Shown here: positions 42,994-51,819 of the stretch, one piece after another
How the letters are laid out: each line of letters opens with the position of its first letter
How positions within the stretch are numbered: the stretch's first letter is position 1
Assembly (NCBI RefSeq): GCF_003173735.1
Contig: NZ_CP029551.1
Location: 1,998,501 to 2,062,500 of the forward strand
Length of the DNA: 64,000 nucleotides
Reading direction: 5' to 3'
DNA from: Methylobacterium radiodurans
GTDB taxonomy: Bacteria; Pseudomonadota; Alphaproteobacteria; Rhizobiales; Beijerinckiaceae
Notes under the pieces: model-generated
What the model saw: the letters and a program-made list of their open reading frames with translations, nothing else
Databases searched by the model: none
Told to the model about the DNA's origin: nothing
Program-made: the position numbers and the translations under genes

Positions 42994-45249
42994 ATGACCC
43001 AGACCTTCTCCTCCACCGGGCACGACACCTTCGTCGGCACGCCCCGCAGCCGCATCGACGGCCCCGCCAAGGTGACGGGCCTCGCCAAGTACGCGGGCGA
43101 GTTCTCGGCGCCCGACCTCCTGCACGGCTACGTGGTGTCGGGCATCGTCGCCAAGGGCCGGATCCGGAGCATCGACACCAGCGCCGCCGAGGCGGTGCCC
43201 GGTGTCGTCAAGGTGCTGACCCACGAGAACCGGCCGCGCACCGCCTGGCTGAACTACAATTACCAGGATCAGGTCGCGCCGCCCGGCGCGCCCTTCCGCG
43301 CGCTCTACGACGACAAGATCCACTACAGCGGCCAGCCGGTCGCGCTGGTGGTGGCGGAGAGTTTCGACACCGCGCGCCACGCCGCGACGCTGGTCAGGGT
43401 GGATTACGAGGCGGAGGCACCGACCGTCGACCTCACCAAGGTCGGGGACTTGGCCTACGACCCGCCGATGAAGCGCAACGGCATCAAGCCGCCGCCGAAG
43501 CCCTGGGGCGACGCGGACGCGGCCTTCGACACAGCCGCAGTGAAGGTCCGCGAGCAGTACACGCTGGCCACCGAGCACCACAACCCGATGGAGCCCCACG
43601 CCTCGACCGTGATCGTCGAGGAGGACGGCACCTACACGGTCTACGACAAGATCCAGGGCGTCTCGAACAGCCAGGGCTACCTCGCCAACGTCTTCGGTCT
43701 CAGCAAGGACGCGGTGCGGGTGATGAACCCGTATCTCGGCGGCGGCTTCGGCTCGGGGCTGCGGCCGCAATACCAGCTCTTCCTGGCGATGCTGGCCGCG
43801 CGCGACCTCGGCCGCTCGGTGCGCGTGGCGCTGACCCGCGACCAGATGTGGACCTTCAGCTTCCGCCCCGAGGCGATCCAGACGATCAGCCTCGGCGCCG
43901 ATAAGGACGGCACCCTCCAGGCGCTGCGCCACGACGCGCTGGCGCCGACCTCGCAGTTCGAGGATTACCAGGAGGTCGTCGTCAACTGGTCGGGCATCCT
44001 CTACAAGTGTGACAACGTCGCCCTGACCTACAAGCTTGCCAAGCTCGACACCTTCACGCCCGCCGACATGCGGGCGCCCGGTGCCGTGACGGGCGTCTTC
44101 GCCATCGAGACGGCGATGGACGAGCTGGCCCACGCCACCGGCCAGGACCCGATCCAGCTCCGGCTGAAGAACTACACCGAGCGGGACCAGACCCAGGAGG
44201 ACAAGCCCTTCGGCTCGAAGGCGCTCAAGAGCTGCTTCGAGCAGGGCGCCGAGCGCTTCGGCTGGTCGAAGCGCAACCCGGAGCCGCGCTCCATGCGCGA
44301 GGGCCGCGAGCTCGTCGGCTGGGGCATGGCCACCGGTGTCTGGGAATCGATGATGATGCAGACGAGCGCCCACGCCATCCTGACGGCCGACGGCCGGCTC
44401 GAGGTCGGCAACACCACCGGCGACATCGGCACCGGCACCTACACGATCCTCACCCAGATCGCCGCCGACACGCTCGGCCTGCCCATGGAGGCGGTGACGA
44501 CGAAGCTCGGCGACACGCGGCTCCCCGAGGCGCCGATCGCGGGCGGCTCGTGGACGGCGGCATCCTCGGGCACCGCCGTGATGAAGGCCTGCCGGGACGT
44601 CGGCGAGCAGATCTTCCGGCTGGCGCGCCAGATGGACAACTCGCCCCTCGCCAACGTCGATTTCGAGCGCGTTGCCTTCGCGGACGGCCATATCGAGGTC
44701 GCGGGCGACGCGAGCCGCCGCGTGGCGCTGGTGGACGTGATGCGCGCGGCCGGCGTCGAGAAGCTGGAGGCCGTCGGTCAGGCCGCGCCCGACAAGGACT
44801 TCAACAGCCAGTACGAGGCCTATACCCACTCCGCCATCTTCGCCGAGGTGAAGATCGACGAGGAACTGGGACAGGTGCGCCTGACCCGCGTCGTCTCGGC
44901 GATCGCGGCCGGCAAGATCCTCAACCCGAAGACGGCGCGCAGCCAGATCCTCGGCGGCGTGGTCATGGGCATCGGCGCTGCTCTCGAGGAGGAGTCCATG
45001 ATGGACACCACCCTCGGCCGGTTCATGAACCACAATCTCGGCGAGTACCACGTGCCGGTGAACGCCGACATCCACGACATCGAGGTGATCTTCGTGGACG
45101 AGGAGGACCGGGCGAACCCACTCGGCGTGAAGGGGCTCGGCGAGATCGGCATCGTGGGCACCGCGGCGGCGGTCGCCAACGCGGTCTTCCACGCCACCGG
45201 CAAGCGCGTCCGCCACCTACCGATCACGGTGGACAAGATCATCGGGTGA
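42994..45249 (+). CDS. Aldehyde dehydrogenase molybdenum-binding subunit (PaoC/YagR-like)
   Basis: This gene encodes the 751-residue catalytic subunit, which carries the molybdopterin cytosine dinucleotide cofactor. Family marks are SRIDGPAKVTGLAKYAGE at the N-terminus, GGGFGSGLRPQ in the first molybdopterin domain, ADMRAPGAVTG with the conserved Arg, and GVKGLGEIGIVG with the essential Glu at about 717. Substrates of PaoC enzymes are aromatic and other aldehydes; xanthine is unlikely because the purine-binding residues are not evident. An insertion chaperone (PaoD/XdhC type) normally accompanies such operons but is not in the window. A perfect hairpin at 45263 ends the operon. Confidence 0.93.
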   Translation: MTQTFSSTGHDTFVGTPRSRIDGPAKVTGLAKYAGEFSAPDLLHGYVVSGIVAKGRIRSIDTSAAEAVPGVVKVLTHENRPRTAWLNYNYQDQVAPPGAPFRALYDDKIHYSGQPVALVVAESFDTARHAATLVRVDYEAEAPTVDLTKVGDLAYDPPMKRNGIKPPPKPWGDADAAFDTAAVKVREQYTLATEHHNPMEPHASTVIVEEDGTYTVYDKIQGVSNSQGYLANVFGLSKDAVRVMNPYLGGGFGSGLRPQYQLFLAMLAARDLGRSVRVALTRDQMWTFSFRPEAIQTISLGADKDGTLQALRHDALAPTSQFEDYQEVVVNWSGILYKCDNVALTYKLAKLDTFTPADMRAPGAVTGVFAIETAMDELAHATGQDPIQLRLKNYTERDQTQEDKPFGSKALKSCFEQGAERFGWSKRNPEPRSMREGRELVGWGMATGVWESMMMQTSAHAILTADGRLEVGNTTGDIGTGTYTILTQIAADTLGLPMEAVTTKLGDTRLPEAPIAGGSWTAASSGTAVMKACRDVGEQIFRLARQMDNSPLANVDFERVAFADGHIEVAGDASRRVALVDVMRAAGVEKLEAVGQAAPDKDFNSQYEAYTHSAIFAEVKIDEELGQVRLTRVVSAIAAGKILNPKTARSQILGGVVMGIGAALEEESMMDTTLGRFMNHNLGEYHVPVNADIHDIEVIFVDEEDRANPLGVKGLGEIGIVGTAAAVANAVFHATGKRVRHLPITVDKIIG

Positions 45250-45262
45250 ATATGGCTGCCCC

Positions 45263-45285
45263 CTCTCCCCGCGCGGCGGGGAGAG
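45263..45285. terminator. Perfect hairpin between aldehyde dehydrogenase operon and doxX
   Basis: CTCTCCCCGC (45263-45272) and GCGGGGAGAG (45276-45285) form a 10-base perfect stem with a GCG loop, in the gap between convergent genes. The CTCYCC-type arms recur at 51.6 and 57.1 kb. Confidence 0.6.
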
Positions 45286-45315
45286 CGGATCCGCGGCACA
45301 CGCGACGATCGAGAC

Positions 45316-45717
45316 TCAGACCCGCGGGCGCCGCCGGTCGAGGCTCAGCGCTCCGGGCCCGGCGGTGACGAGGTATAGGAAGACGAAGCAGAACAGGATC
45401 GCGGCGTCGCCCCCGTTCACGGCCGGGTAGAAGCCGCGCGGCGCGTGGAACAGGAAGTAGGCCACCGCCATCTGGCCGGAGGCCAGGAAGGCCGCGGGCC
45501 GGGTGAACAGGCCGAGCGCGATCAGGGCGCCGGTGACGATCTCGATCACCCCGCCGATGCCCCGCAGCGAGAGCAGCTCGGGCGCCGGCCCGCTGGAGGG
45601 TGGGAAGCCGAACAGCTTCTGCGTGCCGTGCGCCAGGAACAGGAGACCCGCCATGATCCGCAGGGCGGCGAGCGCGTAGGGCGCGAGGGGCGACAGGCGC
45701 GCGAACAGGGCATCCAT
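45316..45717 (-). CDS. DoxX-family membrane protein
   Basis: This gene encodes a 133-residue membrane protein with four hydrophobic helices. The family pattern is seen in LRIMAGLLFLAHGTQKLFGFP near the N-terminus and in EIVTGALIALGLFTRPAAFLASGQMAVAYF in the middle, ending with a short basic tail. DoxX relatives have been linked to thiosulfate oxidation and to oxidative stress complexes, but most bacterial copies have no defined role. It is a single gene. It converges with the aldehyde dehydrogenase operon and diverges from the tsaE fusion, with a GATCG-GTTAA-CGATC palindrome (about 45819-45833) in the divergent gap. Confidence 0.85.
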   Translation of the reverse strand: MDALFARLSPLAPYALAALRIMAGLLFLAHGTQKLFGFPPSSGPAPELLSLRGIGGVIEIVTGALIALGLFTRPAAFLASGQMAVAYFLFHAPRGFYPAVNGGDAAILFCFVFLYLVTAGPGALSLDRRRPRV

Positions 45718-45954
45718 CGGAAGGCTTCTCCTTGACTGCGAGCGGGAGCGGTTCCGCGAAAGCGGCCCACTGTCAAGCTTGGGCCGCGCCGGGGACGCGC
45801 TGCGTCGGAGCGCGATGATCGGTTAACGATCCTCGGCTACGACTTGTCGTGTTATCGAGAGCGCCCGCGTTCGCGCGGTCGTCGGACGATCCGGGCATCG
45901 CGGCCGAGCCCGGACCGGATCGGCAGGAGGCGCGGGGACCGCGGAGGAGCGGGT

Positions 45955-47535
45955 TTGGACCAGGACGATCCGACTGCGCACGAGGCGCCCGCCGAGGGCC
46001 GCGATCCCGGGGAGTCCAAGCCCTGGGAGATCGTGCTGCCCGAGGAGGGCGCGACCGAGGATCTCGGCCTGTTCCTCGCCGAGTTCCTGCTGCCGGGCGA
46101 CGTCGTTGCCCTGTCGGGAGGCCTGGGCGGCGGCAAGACCACGCTGGCGCGCGCGCTCATCCGGGAGCTGACCGGCGATCCCGACCTCGAAGTGCCGAGC
46201 CCGACCTTCACCCTGGTCCAGCCCTATACGGGCCGGGACGGGCGCATGATCGTGCACGCCGACCTCTATCGCCTGCGCGGCGCCGACGAACTCGTCGAGC
46301 TCGGCTTCGACGAGATGACCGAGTCCGCCATCACGCTGGTCGAGTGGCCCGAGCAGCTGCCGCCCCGCGCGGGCCCGGTGCTCACCGTCGATCTGTCCCT
46401 TCGTCCGGAGTTCGGCGAGGGTTCGCGCTTCGCCCGCATCGATGGGACGGGTGGCATGCGCGACCGCATCGAGCGGGCCCGGGCCGTGCGCGCCCTGATG
46501 GTGCGCGCGGGCTGGGATCTGGCCGAGCGCGCCCACATGCAGGGCGATGCCTCCTCCCGGGCCTACCAGCGCCTGACCAATCCGGACGGCACCACGGCGG
46601 TGCTGATGATCTCGCCGCCGCGCGCTGACGGCCCGCCGGTGCGCGACGGCAAGCCCTACAGCGCCATCGTGAAACTCGCCGAGAGTGTGCACGCCTTCGT
46701 GGCGATGGACCGGGGATTACGGGCGCTCGGCTTCTCGGCGCCGCGCATCTACGGCGAGGATCTCGACGCGGGCCTCCTCATCCTCGAGGATCTCGGCACC
46801 GAGCCGGTGGTGGACGCGAGCGGCCCCCGGCCGGAGCGCTACGTCGAGGCGACGCGGCTGCTGGCCAAGCTCCACGCCACCGAGCTGCCGCCGGTCCTGC
46901 CGGTGGCCGCCGGCGTCGAGCACCGCATCCCGACCTACGACCTGGAAGCGCTGCTGTTCGAGACCGAGCTGCTGCCCGAGTGGTACGCGCCCGGCATCCG
47001 CGGCGTCTCCCTGGCGCCGGAGGCCAGGGCCGAGTTCCTCGACCTTTGGGCCGAGGCGCTGCGCGGCGCGATTCCCGCCCGCCCGACCTGGACGCTGCGC
47101 GACTACCACTCGCCGAACCTGATCTGGCTGCCCAACCGCGAGGGGCTGGAGCGCGTCGGCCTGATCGACTTCCAGGACGCGGTGCTCGGCCACCCGGCCT
47201 ACGACGTCGCCTCGCTCTTGCAGGACGCGCGGGTCGATGCCAGTGCCGAGTTCGAGCTGCGCCTGCTCGGCCTCTACGCCCGCGAGCGCCGCGCCCGCGA
47301 GCCCGGCTTCGACGTCACGGGCTTCGCCACCGCCTACGCCCTGCTGGCGGCCCAGCGCGCCACCAAGATCCTCGGTATCTTCGCGCGCCTCGACAAGCGC
47401 GACGGCAAGCCGGGCTACCTCGCCCACCTGCCGCGCATCGAGGGCTACCTCGCCCGCAACCTCGAGCACCCGGCGCTGGCCCCCTTGCGCGACTGGCACG
47501 CGCGGCACATGCCGGGCCTCGTCGCGCCGGCCTGA
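45955..47535 (+). CDS. TsaE-AmgK fusion: tRNA t6A ATPase joined to cell-wall sugar kinase
   Basis: This gene encodes a 526-residue protein of two parts. Residues 20-160 are TsaE, the ATPase of the t6A tRNA-modification complex: Walker A GGLGGGKTTLARAL (55-68), SPTFTLVQPY, HADLYRL and VEWPEQLP. Residues 165-520 are an APH-like kinase of the AmgK type, which phosphorylates the anomeric hydroxyl of N-acetylmuramate or N-acetylglucosamine. Its catalytic loop is LRDYHSPNLIWL and its metal site GLIDFQDAVLGHPAYD. The next gene, murU, supplies the following step. The start is most likely a TTG at 45955, six bases behind GGAGGAG; no ATG fits. In Caulobacter-like genomes the two genes are adjacent, and here they are one frame. 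Confidence 0.88.
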   Translation: MDQDDPTAHEAPAEGRDPGESKPWEIVLPEEGATEDLGLFLAEFLLPGDVVALSGGLGGGKTTLARALIRELTGDPDLEVPSPTFTLVQPYTGRDGRMIVHADLYRLRGADELVELGFDEMTESAITLVEWPEQLPPRAGPVLTVDLSLRPEFGEGSRFARIDGTGGMRDRIERARAVRALMVRAGWDLAERAHMQGDASSRAYQRLTNPDGTTAVLMISPPRADGPPVRDGKPYSAIVKLAESVHAFVAMDRGLRALGFSAPRIYGEDLDAGLLILEDLGTEPVVDASGPRPERYVEATRLLAKLHATELPPVLPVAAGVEHRIPTYDLEALLFETELLPEWYAPGIRGVSLAPEARAEFLDLWAEALRGAIPARPTWTLRDYHSPNLIWLPNREGLERVGLIDFQDAVLGHPAYDVASLLQDARVDASAEFELRLLGLYARERRAREPGFDVTGFATAYALLAAQRATKILGIFARLDKRDGKPGYLAHLPRIEGYLARNLEHPALAPLRDWHARHMPGLVAPA

Positions 47536-47569
47536 CCCCTCGAAGACGACCGCTTCCCAGGACCTCACC

Positions 47570-48301
47570 ATGAGCGAGCCCAGCATCACCCGCGCCTTCG
47601 TCCTCGCGGCGGGCCTCGGCAAGCGCATGCGGCCGGTCACGGCGACCACCCCGAAGCCGCTGGTCGAGGTCGCCGGCAAGGCGCTGATCGACCACGCTCT
47701 CGACCGGGCGGCGGAGGCCGGCATCGACACGGCGGTGGTCAACGTCCACTACCTCGCCGACCTCGTGGAGGCGCACGTCTCCCGGCGCGACACCCCGAAC
47801 ATCGTGGTCTCCGACGAGCGCGCGACGCTCCTCGAGACCGGCGGCGGCGTGAAGAAGGCGCTCGACCTCGTGGGCACCCAGCCCTTCGTGGTGATGAACT
47901 CGGATTCCTTCTGGCTTGAGGGGCCGACCCCGAATCTCGCGCGCCTGATCGAGCGCTGGCAGCCCGAGGCGATGGACATCCTGCTCCTCGTCGCCCCAAC
48001 CGCGACGAGCCTCGGCTACGAGGGCGCGGGCGACTTCGTGATGGCGGCGGACGGGCGCCTGGAGCGGCGCGGCGAGCGGGCGGTCGCGCCCTTCATCTAT
48101 GCGGGCGTGGCGATCCTGAAGCCCGAGCTCTTCGCCGGCACGCCGGACGGCGCCTTCTCGCTCAACCTCCTGTTCGACCGGGCGATCGCGCGCGAGCGCC
48201 TCTACGGCCTGCGCCTCGACGGCCAGTGGCTCCATGTCGGCACGCCCGAGGCGATCCAGGCGGCCGAGGAGCGCGTGAAGGCGAGCGCCCGCCATCCCTG
48301 A
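47570..48301 (+). CDS. murU: N-acetylmuramate-1-phosphate uridylyltransferase (MurU-like)
   Basis: This gene encodes a 243-residue nucleotidyltransferase. The nucleotide-binding signature is AAGLGKRMRPVTATTPKPL (13-31), followed by NVHYLADLVEAHV, ETGGGVKKAL and the metal-binding VMNSDSFW. In the recycling route described in Pseudomonas and Caulobacter, AmgK makes MurNAc-1-phosphate and MurU converts it to UDP-MurNAc, bypassing MurA and so giving intrinsic fosfomycin tolerance. The gene lies 34 bases behind the kinase fusion, in keeping with that role. Specificity for MurNAc against other sugars is inferred from the neighbour; by sequence alone it could be any sugar-1-phosphate uridylyl- or guanylyltransferase. 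Confidence 0.87.
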   Translation: MSEPSITRAFVLAAGLGKRMRPVTATTPKPLVEVAGKALIDHALDRAAEAGIDTAVVNVHYLADLVEAHVSRRDTPNIVVSDERATLLETGGGVKKALDLVGTQPFVVMNSDSFWLEGPTPNLARLIERWQPEAMDILLLVAPTATSLGYEGAGDFVMAADGRLERRGERAVAPFIYAGVAILKPELFAGTPDGAFSLNLLFDRAIARERLYGLRLDGQWLHVGTPEAIQAAEERVKASARHP

Positions 48302-48334
48302 GAAACCTCGCCCGAGATCGGCCTCGCGATTGTG

Positions 48335-48349
48335 GAACGGACGTAGAAC
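48335..48349. promoter_or_regulatory. Candidate LexA (SOS) box upstream of addB
   Basis: GAACGGACGTAGAAC is an exact match to the alphaproteobacterial LexA site GAAC-N7-GAAC. It lies in the 124-base gap between murU and addB, 77 bases before the addB start. This is the place where a repressor site for a repair operon would be expected. Confidence 0.65.
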
Positions 48350-48425
48350 ACGTAAGTCAGGATGCGCGGACGCGTGATGCCGCCCGTGCGTCCAGGCGCT
48401 GCCGAGCGGATCGCCCAAGCTCCCG

Positions 48426-51400
48426 ATGTCCGAGTCCCACATCTTCACCATCGGCCGCGGTGCCCCGTTTCTGCCGACGCTCGCCGACGCCCTGCTCGAC
48501 GGGCGGCTCGTCGGCGATCTCGGGCATGACCCGCTGGCGCTCGCGGGCGTCACCCTGTTCCTGCCGACGCGCCGGGCCGCGCGCGCCTTCGCGTCCCTCC
48601 TCGGCAGCCGGCTCGGCGGGGCGGCGCTTCTGCCGCGCATGATCCCGCTCGGCGAGGCCGACGAGGCGGAGCTCGACCTCGCGGCCGAGCCCCTCCTGGA
48701 GAACGGGCCCGACCCCCTGAGCGCGCCGATGCCGCCCCTGGAGCGGCGCCTGATCCTCGCCCGCCTCGTCCAGGCCTGGGCGGCGACCGTCGACCGCAAG
48801 CTCCTGCCGCTCGATGCCGAGGTGCCGTTCCTCGTGCCCTCCTCGCCCGCCGACGCGGTCGGGCTCGCGGCCGATCTGGAGCGCCTGATGGACGCGCTCA
48901 CCGTCGAGGGCCTGCCCTGGTCGGAGATCGGCAGCGCCGTCGAGGCCGAGTACTCGCGCTATTTCGGCCTCACCCTCGATTTCGTGCGCATCGCCGCCGA
49001 GTTCTGGCCGGGCATCCTCGACGAGCGCGGCATGAGCGATCCCGTCTCACGGGCCCGCGGCCTCGTGCTGGCCGAGGCCAAGCGCCTCGCCCGGGAGCGG
49101 CCGGCGGACCCCGTCGTGGTCGCGGGCTCGACCGGGTCGGTGCCGGCGACCACGAAGCTCATCGCCGCGGTGGCGGGCCTGCCCCGGGGCGCCGTGGTGC
49201 TGCCCGGCCTCGACCTCGACCTCGACGCGGCCGGCTGGGACGCCATCGAGACCGGGACCGGCGAGGATCGCGAGATCGCCCACGGCCATCCGCAGGCGGT
49301 GCTGCACCGGCTCCTCGGCCGGCAGGGCCTGAACATCGCGCGCGCGGCCGTCGTCGAGCTCGGCCGGCCGGACCCGGAATCGGCGGCGCGCGCCGCGATG
49401 CTGTCGCAGGCCCTGCGCCCGGCCGAGACCACGGACGCCTGGGCCCGCCTCGACCCGGCCGAGCGCGCGCGCAAAGCCGCGCACGGTCTCGCCCATCTCT
49501 GCGTAGTCGAGGCGGCCGACGAGCGCGAGGAGGCGCTGGCCGCCGCGATCGCGCTGCGCGAGACTCTTGAAGTGCTCGGCGCAACCGCGGCGCTGGTCAC
49601 GCCCGACCGCGGGCTTGCCGCCCGCGTCGCCCAGGAACTCGCCCGCTGGGGCATCGTCGCCGAGGACGGCGCCGGGGTGCCGCTCGCCCGCAGCCCGGCG
49701 GGGCGCCTCGCGCGGCTGGCTGCCGAACTCGCCGCCGACCTCTTGCGTCGGCAGGGCGACGCGATCCCCGCGCGCCTGCTGGCCCTGCTCGCACACCCGC
49801 TCGTGCTGCTCGGCATGCCCCGCTCCGACGTGGTACGCGGTGCCGCCGCCCTGGAGATCGGCGTCCTGCGCGGGCCGGCGCCGAGGCCCGGCTTCGACGG
49901 AATCCGGCAGGCGCTCGCCGCCGAGCGCGCCGGGGCGCCCGAGCGCCAGCCGCGGGCGAAACGCCGCCTGAAGGAGATCGACTGGGATCTTGCCGCCGCG
50001 CTCCTCGACAAGCTGGACGAGGCGTTCGCGGCGTTCCCCGGGCCGGGCGAGGGGGGCGATTGCAACCTCGTGGCGCTCGCCGGCCGCCACCGCGCCGCCT
50101 GCGACCGGCTCACCGCTGCGCCCGAGGACGCCATCGAGACCGCCGACGCCTCGCTGAACTGCCTCGACGCCCTGTTCGACGACCTCGAACTCACCGACCC
50201 GGACCTGCTGCCCGGCCGCTTCGACGACTACCCGGCCTTCTTCACCGCGCTCGCGGCCGAGCGGATGGTGCCCTGTGCGGGTGCCGCCCCGCACCCGCGC
50301 CTGCGCGTCCTCGGCCTCCTGGAGGCGCGCCTGCTCACGGCCGACCGGATCGTGCTGGCCGGGCTCGACGAGGGTGTCTGGCCGATGCGGGCGACGACCG
50401 ACGCCTTCCTGAACCGTCCGATGCGCGAGCGCGTCGGCCTCGACCCGCCCGAGCGCCGCATCGGCCAGATGGCGCACGACTTCGTGCAGGGGTTGGGGCC
50501 GCGCGATGCGGTCATCACCCGGGCGGCCAAGCGCGAGGGCGCGCCGACCGTGCCCTCGCGGCTGCTTCAGCGCGTGCGCGCCTTCGCGGGCGAGGCGCCC
50601 TGGGGCGAGGCGGTGGCACGGGGCCGGCGCTTCCTCGGATACGTGGCGGCGATCGACACCCTGCCGCCGCAGCCGCGCCTTTCACAGCCGAAGCCCCGGC
50701 CGGACCCGGCCCTGTTCCCGCGCTCCCTCAGCGTCACCGAGGTCGAGACTCTGGTGCGCGACCCCTACAGCATCTTCGCGCGCCACGTGCTCGGGCTCGA
50801 CCCGCTCGATCCGCTGGCTGCCCAGCCCGGCGCGAGCGACCGCGGCTCGATCGTGCACGACATCTTCGCGCGCTTCTCCGCGCGCTTCCCCGAGGGGCTT
50901 CCCGCCTTCGACGTCGCGGTCGAGTATCTCGACAGCGTGGCCTACGACGCCTTTGCGCCGATCATCGACACCTATCCGGAACTCTACGCCGAGTGGTGGC
51001 CGCGCTACGAGCGCATGGCGAACGCCTACCTGCCCTGGGAGGTCGAGCGGCGCGCGGGACTGAAGGCGGTGCATCCCGAGATCTACGGCCGCTGGGAGAT
51101 CCCGATGGGCCGGGAGACCTTCACGCTGCGCGCCCGGGCCGACCGGATCGAGCGCCGGGCAGACGGCGGCGCCTGCATCGTCGACTTCAAGACCGGCCTG
51201 CCGCCGAGCAACCGTGAGGTCTTCGCCGGCTTCTCGCCGCAGCTGACCCTGGAGGCCGCGATGCTGATGGCCGGCGCCTTCAAGGGTTTTCCGAAGACCG
51301 CGACCGCGCCCGACCTGCTCTACGTCTACGCCTCGGGCGGGCGCAAAGCCTTTACGCCGATGCCGGTGAAGACGCCCCGCGGCGAGACCCGCGGCGTGCC

Positions 51401-51572
51401 GGAGATCGTGGAGGAGCACGCGGAGCGCCTGCGCGGTCTGGTCGCCCGCTTCATGACCGGCGAGGCGGCCTACGTCTCCCGGCCGTACCCGAAATACGCG
51501 CGGGCTTACGGCGCGTACGACCACCTCGCGCGGGTGCTCGAATGGTCGCTGGCGGGGGAGGGGGAAGCGTGA
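48426..51572 (+). CDS. addB: Double-strand break repair protein AddB
   Basis: This gene encodes a 1048-residue subunit of the AddAB helicase-nuclease, which resects broken DNA ends and loads RecA. The N-terminal part has the inactivated helicase-like fold of AddB (IFTIGRGAPFLPTLADALLDG, LFLPTRRAARAFASLL). The middle carries LRVLGLLEARLLTADRIVLAGLDEGVWP, a strongly conserved AddB/RexB stretch. The C-terminal RecB-type nuclease has RGSIVHDIFARF and the catalytic D-x-K in IVDFKTGLPP (near residue 918). The Fe-S cysteines of Bacillus AddB are absent, as is usual in Alphaproteobacteria. It is followed by addA after a 247-base palindrome-rich gap and preceded by a candidate SOS box. Confidence 0.95.
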   Translation: MSESHIFTIGRGAPFLPTLADALLDGRLVGDLGHDPLALAGVTLFLPTRRAARAFASLLGSRLGGAALLPRMIPLGEADEAELDLAAEPLLENGPDPLSAPMPPLERRLILARLVQAWAATVDRKLLPLDAEVPFLVPSSPADAVGLAADLERLMDALTVEGLPWSEIGSAVEAEYSRYFGLTLDFVRIAAEFWPGILDERGMSDPVSRARGLVLAEAKRLARERPADPVVVAGSTGSVPATTKLIAAVAGLPRGAVVLPGLDLDLDAAGWDAIETGTGEDREIAHGHPQAVLHRLLGRQGLNIARAAVVELGRPDPESAARAAMLSQALRPAETTDAWARLDPAERARKAAHGLAHLCVVEAADEREEALAAAIALRETLEVLGATAALVTPDRGLAARVAQELARWGIVAEDGAGVPLARSPAGRLARLAAELAADLLRRQGDAIPARLLALLAHPLVLLGMPRSDVVRGAAALEIGVLRGPAPRPGFDGIRQALAAERAGAPERQPRAKRRLKEIDWDLAAALLDKLDEAFAAFPGPGEGGDCNLVALAGRHRAACDRLTAAPEDAIETADASLNCLDALFDDLELTDPDLLPGRFDDYPAFFTALAAERMVPCAGAAPHPRLRVLGLLEARLLTADRIVLAGLDEGVWPMRATTDAFLNRPMRERVGLDPPERRIGQMAHDFVQGLGPRDAVITRAAKREGAPTVPSRLLQRVRAFAGEAPWGEAVARGRRFLGYVAAIDTLPPQPRLSQPKPRPDPALFPRSLSVTEVETLVRDPYSIFARHVLGLDPLDPLAAQPGASDRGSIVHDIFARFSARFPEGLPAFDVAVEYLDSVAYDAFAPIIDTYPELYAEWWPRYERMANAYLPWEVERRAGLKAVHPEIYGRWEIPMGRETFTLRARADRIERRADGGACIVDFKTGLPPSNREVFAGFSPQLTLEAAMLMAGAFKGFPKTATAPDLLYVYASGGRKAFTPMPVKTPRGETRGVPEIVEEHAERLRGLVARFMTGEAAYVSRPYPKYARAYGAYDHLARVLEWSLAGEGEA

Positions 51573-51595
51573 TGGGCGCGACATCGCTGCATCTT

Positions 51596-51767
51596 CCCTC
51601 CCCCCACTGCGGGGGAGGGTACCCTGCACAGCAAGGGGGGAGAGGGGAACCCAGCTTCAGGAAAGGGCGAGGCCTGCATGAAGGGCGGCGCTTCATCCGG
51701 TGCCGTCGCTCCCCTCTCCCGACCCTCGCTGACGCGAGGGCCACCCTCCCCCGCAGAGGGGGGAGGG
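51596..51767. repeat. Long fold-back palindrome between addB and addA
   Basis: Arms of 25 bases (51596-51620 and 51743-51767) are complementary with one mismatch. Nested inside are GGGAGAGGGG/CCCCTCTCCC and the small hairpin CCCTCGC-TGAC-GCGAGGG (51723-51740). The whole segment could form one long stem within the addBA transcript. It resembles dispersed GC-rich intergenic repeats, with CTCCCC arms like those at 45263 and 57133. Confidence 0.7.
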
Positions 51768-51819
51768 CGAACGGCGCATTTCATGCGCCCGCCTTCGGTA
51801 CCCTTGCGAGCCCGTCACG

